From positions 1 to 37,914 of the forward strand of contig CAIMZI010000055.1 of the NCBI GenBank assembly GCA_903845935.1: 37,914 nucleotides of DNA, in the 5' to 3' direction. The translations under genes were made by a program, and so were the position numbers. Positions 25,417 through 33,461 of this stretch are shown piece after piece. This stretch comes from an uncultured beta proteobacterium (lineage in GTDB: Bacteria; Pseudomonadota; Gammaproteobacteria; Burkholderiales; Burkholderiaceae_C). The notes beneath the pieces are model-generated. The model was not told where the DNA came from, did not search any database, and saw only the letters and a program-made list of their open reading frames with translations. Each line of letters starts with the position of its first letter. Within the stretch, counting starts at the first letter, position 1.

Positions 25417-26445
25417 ATGAAACTCAAGCCCTTGCTGATTGCCCTTGCTGGCGTTCTGGCCCTGCCCGTGCTAGCTCAAAGCACGCTGACCGTGGTGAAC
25501 TTTGGTGGTGCCAATGGTGGCGCGCAAAAGATTGCCTATTTCGAACCGTTTGAGAAGACCGGCACCAAAATCGTCGGCGTGGAATACAACGGTGAGCAGG
25601 CCAAGATCAAGGCCATGGTCGAAGCCAAGAAGGTTTCCTGGGACGTCGTCGAAGTGGAAAGCCCGGATGTGAATCGCGGCTGCGACGAAGGTCTGTTTGA
25701 AAAAATGGACTGGTCCAAGCTGGCTCCCAAGAGCGACTTTCAAGCCGCTGCCGTGAACGAATGCGGCGTGGGCGCCTTTGTCTGGTCCACCGTCATGGCC
25801 TACAACGCCGACAAGCTCAAGACCGCTCCCGTGACCTGGGGCGACTTCTGGGACACCAAGAAGTTCCCCGGCAAGCGCGGCATGCGCAAGGGCCCGCGTT
25901 ACAACCTCGAATTCGCGCTGATGGCCGACGGCGTGGCACCGGCTGACGTCTACAAGGTGCTGGCCACCAAGGACGGTGCGGACCGTGCCTTCAAGAAGAT
26001 GACCGAACTCAAGCCCAACATCCAGTTCTGGGAAGCCGGTGCCCAGCCGCCCCAGTTCCTGGTGGCCGGTGACGTCGTCATGACCACCGCCTACAACGGC
26101 CGCATCGACGCCGCCCAGCGCGAGGGCAAGAACCTGGCGATTACCTGGACCGGTGGCATTTACGACCTGGACTACTGGGTCATGCCCAAGGGCACGCCCA
26201 ACAAGGACCTGGCCATGAAGTTCATCGCCATGGCCACCAACCCCACCGAGCAGGCCGAGTACACCAAGCACATCTCCTACGGACCGACCAACAACAAGGC
26301 TCTGGCCAAGATCGACCCCAAGATTCTGGCCCTGCTGCCCACCTCGGCTGCCAACAGCAAGACCGCCTTGCAGTTCAACATCACGTTCTGGGCCGACCAG
26401 GGTGAGGCGCTGGAAAAGCGGTTTGCCGCCTGGGCAGCACAGTAA
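25417..26445 (+). CDS. periplasmic solute-binding protein, polyamine (PotD-like) type
   Basis: The ATG at 25417 has AAAGGAA seven bases upstream and gives a signal peptide MKLKPLLIALAGVLALPVLA, so the mature protein starts near residue 21. The 342-residue product matches the PotD/PotF class (SBP_bac_8-like): STLTVVNFGGANGGAQKIAY at the N-terminus, then WDVVEVESPDVNRGCDEGLF and AYNADKLKTAPVTWGDFWD. The key polyamine contacts cannot be assigned reliably by eye, and the AITWTGGIYDLDYWVMPKG region is typical of the class. It delivers ligand to the two permeases downstream. A longer frame beginning at 25231 overlaps the ATPase gene and is not used. Confidence 0.92.
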   Translation: MKLKPLLIALAGVLALPVLAQSTLTVVNFGGANGGAQKIAYFEPFEKTGTKIVGVEYNGEQAKIKAMVEAKKVSWDVVEVESPDVNRGCDEGLFEKMDWSKLAPKSDFQAAAVNECGVGAFVWSTVMAYNADKLKTAPVTWGDFWDTKKFPGKRGMRKGPRYNLEFALMADGVAPADVYKVLATKDGADRAFKKMTELKPNIQFWEAGAQPPQFLVAGDVVMTTAYNGRIDAAQREGKNLAITWTGGIYDLDYWVMPKGTPNKDLAMKFIAMATNPTEQAEYTKHISYGPTNNKALAKIDPKILALLPTSAANSKTALQFNITFWADQGEALEKRFAAWAAQ

Positions 26446-26470
26446 TCGCGCAGTAGAGCAGGGACTGACC

Positions 26471-27706
26471 ATGAGCGCAACGCTTGATATGACTTCACTG
26501 GCCGCCCGCTTGGGGCGGGTGGAGCGGCGCAAACGTGTGCGCGCCATGGCCCTGACCCTGCCGCTGCTGGTGTTCCTGGCGCTCACCTTTCTGGTGCCGC
26601 TGGGCGCCCTGCTGGTGCGCGCTGTGGAAAACCCCGAGGTGGCTGACACCCTGGTGCACACCGGCAAAGCCCTCTCCGGCTGGGATCGCAAAGCGCTTCC
26701 ACCGGACGAGGTCTTTCAGGCATTGGTCACCGACCTGAATGCGATGCCTGAGACCGCGCAGGCCGGTGTGCTGGCGCGGCGTTTGAATACCGAGGTCAGC
26801 GGCGCCCGCTCGCTGATCATGAATACCTACCGTGCCAAGCTGGACATTGCGTCCCTGAGCGCGGCCCAGGTCAAAGACAAACTGCTGGAGCAGGACGCCC
26901 GCTGGGCCGAGCTGCCCTATTGGCTGGCGATAGCCAAGAACAGCTCGCGCTGGACGCCCGATTACCTGCTGACCTCGCTGGATTTGAAACGCGATGCCCA
27001 GGGCGACATCGTCAAAGTAGGGCCCGAGGAGGCCGCCTTCAGCGCCATCCTCTTGCGCACCTTTAGCATCAGCGCGGTGGTGACCCTGGTCTGCATACTG
27101 ATCGGCTATCCGCTGGCCTTTTGGCTGTCCACCCTGAGTGCACGCCGCGCCAACCTGATGATGATTTTGGTGCTCTTGCCGTTCTGGACCTCGGTGCTGG
27201 TGCGCATTGCCGCCTGGATCGTGCTGCTGCAGACCAATGGCCTGGTCAACCGTTTTTTGATGTTCACCGGCCTCACCGACAGCCCGGTGCCGCTGCTGTT
27301 CAACCGCCTGGGCGTCATCATTGCCATGGTCCACATCCTCCTGCCCTTCATGATCCTGCCCTTGTTCAGCGTGATGAAGTCGGTGCCACCCAACTTTGTG
27401 CGCGCCGCCGTCTCGCTGGGCAGCTCACCACTTGCCGCGTTCTTTCGCATTTATGTGCCGCAGACCTATCCCGGCATTGCCGCTGGCGGCCTCTTGGTGT
27501 TCATCACCTCCATTGGCTACTACGTGACACCGGCCCTGCTGGGCGGTGCGGGTGACCAGATGCTGAGCTATTACGTGGCGCAATACACCAATGTGGAAAT
27601 CAACTGGGGCATGGCCTGCGCGCTGGGTTCGGTGCTGCTGATCACCACGTTGGCCCTGTACACCGTGTACCGCCGTTTTGGCAAAGCCGAACTCAGCCTC
27701 GGCTAA
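26471..27706 (+). CDS. ABC transporter permease 1 (PotB-like, large periplasmic insertion)
   Basis: The 411-residue product has a first transmembrane helix at about 26-50, then a ~140-residue polar segment (about 51-190), and the remaining five helices from about 192. The coupling EAA-like motif is RAAVSLGSSPLAAFFRIYVP. PotB-type permeases are usually about 280-300 residues, so the insertion, which would face the periplasm, accounts for the extra length. The ATG at 26471 starts MSATLDMTS. The gene lies 25 bases after the binding-protein gene and 22 bases before permease 2. Confidence 0.9.
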   Translation: MSATLDMTSLAARLGRVERRKRVRAMALTLPLLVFLALTFLVPLGALLVRAVENPEVADTLVHTGKALSGWDRKALPPDEVFQALVTDLNAMPETAQAGVLARRLNTEVSGARSLIMNTYRAKLDIASLSAAQVKDKLLEQDARWAELPYWLAIAKNSSRWTPDYLLTSLDLKRDAQGDIVKVGPEEAAFSAILLRTFSISAVVTLVCILIGYPLAFWLSTLSARRANLMMILVLLPFWTSVLVRIAAWIVLLQTNGLVNRFLMFTGLTDSPVPLLFNRLGVIIAMVHILLPFMILPLFSVMKSVPPNFVRAAVSLGSSPLAAFFRIYVPQTYPGIAAGGLLVFITSIGYYVTPALLGGAGDQMLSYYVAQYTNVEINWGMACALGSVLLITTLALYTVYRRFGKAELSLG

Positions 27707-27728
27707 ACAAGCGGACCCGCCAAACCTT

Positions 27729-28544
27729 ATGCGCCCTTCTCAATTCCCCGCCTACTTCAAGCTCGCCGACAAGCTCGGCTGGTACGGCCTGCGCGTGCTC
27801 TGTGGCGCGGTGCTGCTGTTCCTGCTCACCCCCATTCTGGTAATCATCCCGCTGTCGTTCAGCAACTCGTCCTTTCTGGCCTACCCGATTCCGGGCTGGT
27901 CGCTGCGCTGGTACCAGGAGCTGTTTGCCTCCAGCGACTGGGCGCGTGCCACCAAGAATAGCTTTATCGTCGCCCCGCTTGCCACGCTGATTGCCACGGC
28001 CCTGGGCACGCTGGCCGCAGTGGGTCTGGCGCGCGTGCAGTTCTTCGGCAAGGGCCTGATCACCGGCCTGCTGATTGCGCCCATGGTGGTGCCCATCGTG
28101 GTGGTGGGCGTGAGCACCTATCTGTTCTTTGCCAAGATCGGCCTCTCGGACTCTTACACCGGTCTGGTGCTGGTGCACGCCGCGCTGGGCGCGCCGTTTG
28201 TGCTGACCACGGTGCTGGCCACGCTGCAGAGCTTCAACCAGAACCTGGTCAAGGCCAGCCTGAGTCTGGGTGCGGGTCCGCTGCAAACCTTTTTCCGCGT
28301 CACGCTGCCGGTGATTGCGCCGGGCGTCATCTCGGGCGCGCTGTTTGCCTTTGCCACGTCCTTTGACGAGGTGGTGGTGACCCTGTTCCTGGCCGGGCCT
28401 GAGCAGACCACCTTGCCGCGCCAGATGTTCACCGGCATCCGCGAAAACATCTCGCCCACCATTGCCGCCGTAGCCACGCTGCTGATTTTGTTCACCGCCT
28501 CCCTGATGGGTGCGCTGGAATGGCTCAGGGGCCGCGTCAAATGA
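27729..28544 (+). CDS. ABC transporter permease 2 (PotC-like)
   Basis: The 271-residue product has about six transmembrane helices (first at about 22-45) and the coupling motif KASLSLGAGPLQTFFRVTLP. The length is normal for PotC. The ATG at 27729 (MRPSQFPAYFKL) follows permease 1; a longer frame from 27678 overlaps it. The stop overlaps the start of the ureohydrolase gene by four bases (ATGA), tying transport to catabolism. Confidence 0.92.
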   Translation: MRPSQFPAYFKLADKLGWYGLRVLCGAVLLFLLTPILVIIPLSFSNSSFLAYPIPGWSLRWYQELFASSDWARATKNSFIVAPLATLIATALGTLAAVGLARVQFFGKGLITGLLIAPMVVPIVVVGVSTYLFFAKIGLSDSYTGLVLVHAALGAPFVLTTVLATLQSFNQNLVKASLSLGAGPLQTFFRVTLPVIAPGVISGALFAFATSFDEVVVTLFLAGPEQTTLPRQMFTGIRENISPTIAAVATLLILFTASLMGALEWLRGRVK

Positions 28545-29485
28545 GCTTCAACCAACCGCTGGGCGGCAACGCCATGCCGCGCTTTGGCGGCCTGGCCAGC
28601 ATGATGCGCCTGCCGGTCGTGGACTCAGCCGTGGGGCTGGACGTGGGCTTCATTGGCGTGCCGCTGGACATTGGCACCAGCCACCGGCCCGGCACGCGTT
28701 TTGGTCCGCGCCAGATACGCGCCGAGTCCACGCTAATTCGCCCCTACAACATGGCCACCGGGGCCGCTCCCTTTGACACGCTGCAGGTGGCCGACCTGGG
28801 CGACGTGGCCATCAATACCTACAACCTGCAAAAGTCGGTGGAGATCATCGAGCGCCACTACCAGCCCATCGTCGATGCCGGCTGCAAACCGCTCACCTTA
28901 GGTGGCGACCACACCATCGTGCTGCCGATTCTGCGGGCCATGGCGGCTAAGCATGGGCCGGTGGCGCTGGTGCATGTAGACGCCCATGCCGACGTCAACG
29001 ACGACATGTTTGGTGAGCGCATTGCCCACGGCACGCCGTTCCGCCGCGCCGTGGAAGAAGGTCTGCTGCAATGCGACAAGGTCTGGCAGATCGGGCTACG
29101 CGGCAGCGGCTATTCGGCCGAAGACTTCGACTGGCCGCGACAGCAGGGCTTTACCGTGGTGCAGGCGCATGAGGTCTGGTACCAATCGCTGGCCCCGCTG
29201 ATGCAGCGTGTGCGCGAAGCAATAGGCACCGCGCCCTGCTACCTGAGCTTTGACATCGACGGCATTGACCCCTCCTTTGCCGGTGGCACGGGCACTCCCG
29301 AAGTCGGCGGCCTGACGGTGCCGCAGGCGCTGGAAATCATCCGCGGCTGCCGAGGCCTGAATCTGGTGGGTGGCGATCTGGTGGAGGTCTCTCCGCCTTA
29401 CGATACCTCCGGCAACACCGCGCTGCTGGGAGCCAACCTGCTCTACGAGATGCTGTGCGTGCTGCCCGGCGTGGCCTACCGCTGA
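28541..29485 (+). CDS. agmatinase/guanidinobutyrase-family ureohydrolase
   Basis: Ureohydrolases remove urea from guanidino compounds using two Mn ions. The 314-residue product has all metal ligands: His124 (GGDHT), Asp147, His149 and Asp151 (HVDAHADV) and Asp238 and Asp240 (SFDIDGID). Agmatinase (SpeB) yields putrescine, and guanidinobutyrase (GbuA) yields GABA. With gabT and gabD in the same cluster, GbuA activity is favoured: the product would feed straight into GabT. A Met in the loop DDMFGE (156) fits what I recall of GbuA rather than the guanidinopropionase GpuA, but this needs an alignment. The start at 28541 gives MSFNQPLGGNAMPRFGG, a typical N-terminus. Confidence 0.9.
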   Translation: MSFNQPLGGNAMPRFGGLASMMRLPVVDSAVGLDVGFIGVPLDIGTSHRPGTRFGPRQIRAESTLIRPYNMATGAAPFDTLQVADLGDVAINTYNLQKSVEIIERHYQPIVDAGCKPLTLGGDHTIVLPILRAMAAKHGPVALVHVDAHADVNDDMFGERIAHGTPFRRAVEEGLLQCDKVWQIGLRGSGYSAEDFDWPRQQGFTVVQAHEVWYQSLAPLMQRVREAIGTAPCYLSFDIDGIDPSFAGGTGTPEVGGLTVPQALEIIRGCRGLNLVGGDLVEVSPPYDTSGNTALLGANLLYEMLCVLPGVAYR

Positions 29486-29570
29486 TGCGCTGCAATCCAC
29501 AAAAAGCCGTTACTCTTCACCCTTCAACGCCCCGCCAAGGGGCACTCGCTCAACACCAGGAAGACACCCC

Positions 29571-31049
29571 ATGGACATGAAGACATCTCCCCTCTCTTTG
29601 CTCAAAGACCCCAGCCTGCTCAAGACCGACGCCCTGATCAACGGCCAATGGGTGAGCGGCAGCTCACGCTTTGACGTGCTGGACCCGTCCAACGGCCACA
29701 AGCTGGTCGATGTGGCCAACCTCGGCGCAGCCGACGCCGACGAGGCAATAGCCGCCGCCAACGCCGCCTGGCCGGCCTGGAAGGCCAAGACCGCCAAGGA
29801 GCGCAGCATCATCCTGCGCAAGTGGTTTGATTTGCTGATGGCCAACCAGGAAGACCTGGGGCGCATCATGACCGCCGAGCAAGGCAAGCCCTTTGGTGAA
29901 GCCAAGGGCGAAGTGGCCTATGGCGCCAGCTTTGTGGAGTGGTTTGCGGAAGAAGCCAAGCGCGTCAACGGCGAGACCCTGCCCCAGTTCGACAACAACC
30001 GCCGCCTGATGGTGATCAAGCAGCCCATAGGCGTTTGCGCCGCCATCACCCCCTGGAACTTTCCGCTCGCCATGATCACCCGCAAGGTGGCGCCTGCATT
30101 GGCCGCCGGTTGCACCGTGATCATCAAGCCCGCCGAACTCACGCCACTGACGGCCCTGGCCGCCGCCGAGCTGGCCATGCGCGCCGGCATCCCCGCCGGT
30201 GTGCTCAACATGCTCAGCGCCGACGCCGACAACTCGATTGCCATTGGCAAGGTCATCTGCGCCAGCGACGTGGTGCGCCACCTGAGCTTTACCGGCTCCA
30301 CCGAAGTCGGCCGCATTTTGATCCGCCAGTGCGCCGACACCGTCAAGAAGCTGTCGCTGGAGCTGGGCGGCAACGCGCCCTTCATCGTGTTTGACGATGC
30401 CGACATCGACTCGGCCGTGGAAGGCGCCTTGGCAAGCAAGTACCGCAACGCCGGCCAGACCTGCGTCTGCGCCAATCGCTTCTATGTGCAGGAAGGCGTC
30501 TACGACGCTTTTGTCGCCAAGTTCACCGCCAAGGTCCGGGCCATGAAGGTCGGCAACGGCTTTGAAGAAGGCGTGATGCAGGGCCCGCTGATCGAGGACG
30601 CGGCCATCGCCAAGGTCAAGCGCCATGTGGCGGACGCCATCGCCAAGGGCGGCAAGGTGGAAACCGGCGGCAATGCCCTGACCGGCCAGTTCTTCGAGCC
30701 CACCGTCATCTCCGGCGCCACTGCCGACATGCTATGCGCCAAGGAAGAAACCTTTGGCCCCTTCGCGCCGGTGTTCCAATTCAAGACCGAGCAGGAAGCT
30801 GTTGATGCTGCCAACAACACCGAGTTCGGCCTGGCCAGCTACTTCTACAGCCGCGACATAGGCCGTATCCACCGCGTGGGTGAGGCACTGGAATACGGCA
30901 TGGTCGGCATCAATGTGGGCATTCTGGCGACCGAGCACGTGCCCTTTGGTGGCGTCAAGCAGTCGGGCCTGGGCCGTGAGGGTTCACACTTCGGCATGGA
31001 CGACTATGTCGAAATCAAGTATCTGTGCATTGGCGACATCCTGAAGTAA
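29571..31049 (+). CDS. gabD: NAD(P)-dependent succinate-semialdehyde dehydrogenase
   Basis: GabD oxidises succinate semialdehyde to succinate. The 492-residue product has the aldehyde dehydrogenase catalytic set: Asn163 in TPWNFP, Glu264 in LELGG and Cys298 in NAGQTCVCANRFYV, with SFTGSTEVGR in the cofactor site. The doublet C-V-C at the active site is typical of GabD-type enzymes and can form a redox-regulatory disulfide. The ATG at 29571 has AGGAAG 7 bases upstream. It completes the route from GABA, with the gap to the ureohydrolase gene only 85 bases. Confidence 0.93.
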   Translation: MDMKTSPLSLLKDPSLLKTDALINGQWVSGSSRFDVLDPSNGHKLVDVANLGAADADEAIAAANAAWPAWKAKTAKERSIILRKWFDLLMANQEDLGRIMTAEQGKPFGEAKGEVAYGASFVEWFAEEAKRVNGETLPQFDNNRRLMVIKQPIGVCAAITPWNFPLAMITRKVAPALAAGCTVIIKPAELTPLTALAAAELAMRAGIPAGVLNMLSADADNSIAIGKVICASDVVRHLSFTGSTEVGRILIRQCADTVKKLSLELGGNAPFIVFDDADIDSAVEGALASKYRNAGQTCVCANRFYVQEGVYDAFVAKFTAKVRAMKVGNGFEEGVMQGPLIEDAAIAKVKRHVADAIAKGGKVETGGNALTGQFFEPTVISGATADMLCAKEETFGPFAPVFQFKTEQEAVDAANNTEFGLASYFYSRDIGRIHRVGEALEYGMVGINVGILATEHVPFGGVKQSGLGREGSHFGMDDYVEIKYLCIGDILK

Positions 31050-31097
31050 GCCTTGCCGAATGGCCTGCGGCGGCGCGGGCACAATGCCGATCGGAAC

Positions 31098-31119
31098 TGA
31101 CAGCGCTTGGCCGCTGTCA
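31098..31119 (+). terminator. 8-bp perfect hairpin after gabD
   Basis: TGACAGCG-CTTGGC-CGCTGTCA is a perfect stem about 50 bases past the gabD stop. It is followed by TAATTAGC rather than a T-run, so termination would be weak. It could instead be a regulatory dyad. Confidence 0.4.
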
Positions 31120-31168
31120 TAATTAGCAAGGAAAATGCCTGCTGTGACCAGGGTGACGGCGCGCCTTT

Positions 31169-31174
31169 TATACT
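31169..31174 (+). promoter_or_regulatory. candidate -10 box for the diguanylate cyclase gene
   Basis: TATACT matches the sigma-70 -10 at five of six positions and lies 25 bases before the GTG start. The best -35 (GTGACC, 31144-31149) is weak and 19 bases away. Confidence 0.3.
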
Positions 31175-31198
31175 TTCAATTACCAGGGTTTCCTCGCG

Positions 31199-32794
31199 GT
31201 GAAGTACATCCACAGCTTCAAATTCAAGCTGATTGCCATTGGAGTGATTCTGGTGGTTGCGGGTAGCACCGCGCGCTACCTGCTGATCGAAAAGACCATG
31301 AAAGATGGCATCAAGGACGTGGTCAACTCACAGCAACTCTCGCTCGCAAGCTATGTGGCACAGGACATTGAACACAAGGTACTGACCAGGCGCCAGGTCT
31401 TGACCAAGTTGGCTGGAGATATGCCGCTATCCCTGCTGCACAACCCGGCGCGCATGGAGCTTTGGCTGCGGGCACAGACCACCGCCCTCAACCTGTTTCC
31501 CGCAGGGCTGGTGTTGATAAACGCGCAAGGCAAGTCCGCCGTGGCGGACTATCCGGTCGTGGTGGGCCGCAGACAGCTTGACTTCAATGACCGGGACTGG
31601 TTTGTCGCAGCGCGCGACGGCGCCGCATTTGGGGTTGGAAAACCCACGATCGGACGGGCCGTTCAAGAGGCTGTGGTCAACATGGCCGTGCCCGTGCACG
31701 ACGGCCAGCAACACGTGGTGGCGGTGCTGATGGGCGTGACGCCGCTGGCAGCGCCGGGCTTTCTGGACCTGGTGGAGACAGGTAGAGTGGGCAAGACTGG
31801 CGGACTGCTGCTGATCTCGCCTAAGGACCAAATTTTCGTCACCGCCAGCGACGCCGACATGCGCCTCAAGCCCTTGCCGCCAGCGGGTGTCAACCCTCTG
31901 CATGACCAGGCCATGGCCGGCTGGCGCGGCGCCGGTTTGACGCACAACGCCCTTGGCGAAGAAGAGCTTTCTGCGGTGGTCAGCGTGCCCAGCGCCCACT
32001 GGTTTGTGGTTGCGCGCACACCCAGCGCCGAGGCCTTTCAAGCGATGAACGCGCTGCAGGAAGCCATAGTGCATGGCAGTCTGAAGGTCAGTGCGGCGCT
32101 GGTCATGGTGTTGGTGCTGATGCTGAGCTATGTGTTCCGTCCCTTGAAGCAAGCAGCGCAGCAGATGCGCGCCATGGCGGATGGCGACACCGCCCTGGCG
32201 CATTTGTCGGTGGTGCGCCAGGACGAGGTGGGCGCCATGGTGAGCAGCTTCAATGAACTGGTCGACAAACTGCTGGCCTCTGAATCCCGCATGCGCTATC
32301 TGGCCCATCACGATGCGTTGACCAGCCTGCCCAATCGCATGGCGTTTCAGCAAAACCTGGCGCAAAGCGTGGCACTGGCGGACCGCCAGCAGGCCAGCCT
32401 GGCCCTGCTGTTTATAGACCTGGACGGTTTCAAAAGCATCAACGACAACTTTGGCCACGCCATCGGAGACCAGCTCCTAGTGCAGGTGGCGGCGCGCCTG
32501 CGCGCCTGTGTGCGCGCCTCCGACATGGTGGGGCGTCTGGGTGGCGACGAATTTGTGCTGCTGCTGACCGACAAGCCCAACGCACAGCAAGCGGCCCAGG
32601 TTGCCGACAAGGTGATTTCAGCCATCGGCAGGCCGTTTCAGGTTTCCGACGCACAAGCGGTTTTGGGTGCCAGCGTGGGCATCGCACTGTATCCGGACCA
32701 TGCGCGCACGGCAGACCAATTGCTAATCGTTGCCGACACCGCCATGTATGCGGCCAAGCGCGCGGGTGGCGCAAGCTACCAGCACGCAAGCTGA
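31199..32794 (+). CDS. membrane diguanylate cyclase with periplasmic Cache-type sensor
   Basis: The 531-residue product has a transmembrane helix (about 9-29), a periplasmic region (about 30-295) of double-Cache type (FNDRDWFVAARDG and KTGGLLLISPKDQIFV are typical), a second helix (about 297-313), a HAMP segment and a GGDEF domain (about 365-525). The active site GGDEF (448-452) is intact, and the inhibitory I-site RASD (439-442) lies five residues before it, so the enzyme is probably active and product-inhibited. There is no EAL domain. It would make c-di-GMP in response to an outside signal, which could bear on the pili at the other end of the window. The start is GTG at 31199 with AGGG some 12 bases upstream. 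Confidence 0.92.
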   Translation: MKYIHSFKFKLIAIGVILVVAGSTARYLLIEKTMKDGIKDVVNSQQLSLASYVAQDIEHKVLTRRQVLTKLAGDMPLSLLHNPARMELWLRAQTTALNLFPAGLVLINAQGKSAVADYPVVVGRRQLDFNDRDWFVAARDGAAFGVGKPTIGRAVQEAVVNMAVPVHDGQQHVVAVLMGVTPLAAPGFLDLVETGRVGKTGGLLLISPKDQIFVTASDADMRLKPLPPAGVNPLHDQAMAGWRGAGLTHNALGEEELSAVVSVPSAHWFVVARTPSAEAFQAMNALQEAIVHGSLKVSAALVMVLVLMLSYVFRPLKQAAQQMRAMADGDTALAHLSVVRQDEVGAMVSSFNELVDKLLASESRMRYLAHHDALTSLPNRMAFQQNLAQSVALADRQQASLALLFIDLDGFKSINDNFGHAIGDQLLVQVAARLRACVRASDMVGRLGGDEFVLLLTDKPNAQQAAQVADKVISAIGRPFQVSDAQAVLGASVGIALYPDHARTADQLLIVADTAMYAAKRAGGASYQHAS

Positions 32795-32901
32795 TTCATT
32801 CAAGGTTCTTCCGTCTGTTCCCGCGACACCCTAGCGGTGCCCTGCAAGCCGACGCTTGCCAAATAACCCTTTCAAATTGAATGTCATGCCATTTGCAGCC
32901 C

Positions 32902-32916
32902 AGACAATATTTGTCT
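32902..32916. promoter_or_regulatory. perfect palindrome upstream of marR, candidate operator
   Basis: AGACAA-TAT-TTGTCT is a perfect 15-base palindrome ending 20 bases before the MarR start. MarR proteins bind such dyads over their own promoter, and this is a strong candidate for autoregulation of the efflux operon. Confidence 0.55.
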
Positions 32917-32936
32917 AGGCATGCAATAATTTGGGC

Positions 32937-33461
32937 ATGACCAAGAAAAGCCAAAAATGCATCTTCTACCGGGCCGAAAGCTACAACCCGGAAGACAGCG
33001 TGGGCTATCTGATGCGCCAGATTCTGAACATGGTCAGTCATGAGATCGAGCGCCAACTGGCCCACACCGAGCTCACCAATGCCCAGTGGATTCCCCTCTT
33101 CAAACTGTTTAGCGGCCAAGCATCCACCGTAGCTGAGTTAGCGCGCCAATGCCATCTGGATGGCGGCGCCATGACGCGCACACTGGACCGACTGGAAGCC
33201 AAGGGTCTGTGCAAACGGGTGCGCTCCGAGACCGACCGGCGCGTGGTAAACATCGAAATCACAGCGGCGGGCACCCGCGCTGCCAGCGACATTCCCGAGA
33301 TCCTGAGCGGCGTGCAAAACGCCCACCTGAGCGGCTTCAGCTCCGAAGAATTCCAGACCCTGCGCGACTACCTGCGCCGCATATTGAACAACGCCCAAAC
33401 CATTGCAGACCATAGCCATGACACCACCCCTTCCAGCGCAGCCCCCCATGCAGCCATCTGA
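32937..33461 (+). CDS. MarR-family transcriptional regulator
   Basis: The 174-residue product has a MarR winged helix (about 40-115): TVAELARQCHLDGGAMTRTLDRL is the recognition region, followed by GLCKRVRSETDRRVVNIEIT, the wing. It lies upstream of an outer-membrane factor, an EmrA and an EmrB gene, as emrR precedes emrAB in E. coli, so it probably represses the pump and is released by its substrates. The ATG at 32937 is used; a TTG two codons earlier is possible. It overlaps the next gene by up to 44 bases. Confidence 0.9.
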   Translation: MTKKSQKCIFYRAESYNPEDSVGYLMRQILNMVSHEIERQLAHTELTNAQWIPLFKLFSGQASTVAELARQCHLDGGAMTRTLDRLEAKGLCKRVRSETDRRVVNIEITAAGTRAASDIPEILSGVQNAHLSGFSSEEFQTLRDYLRRILNNAQTIADHSHDTTPSSAAPHAAI

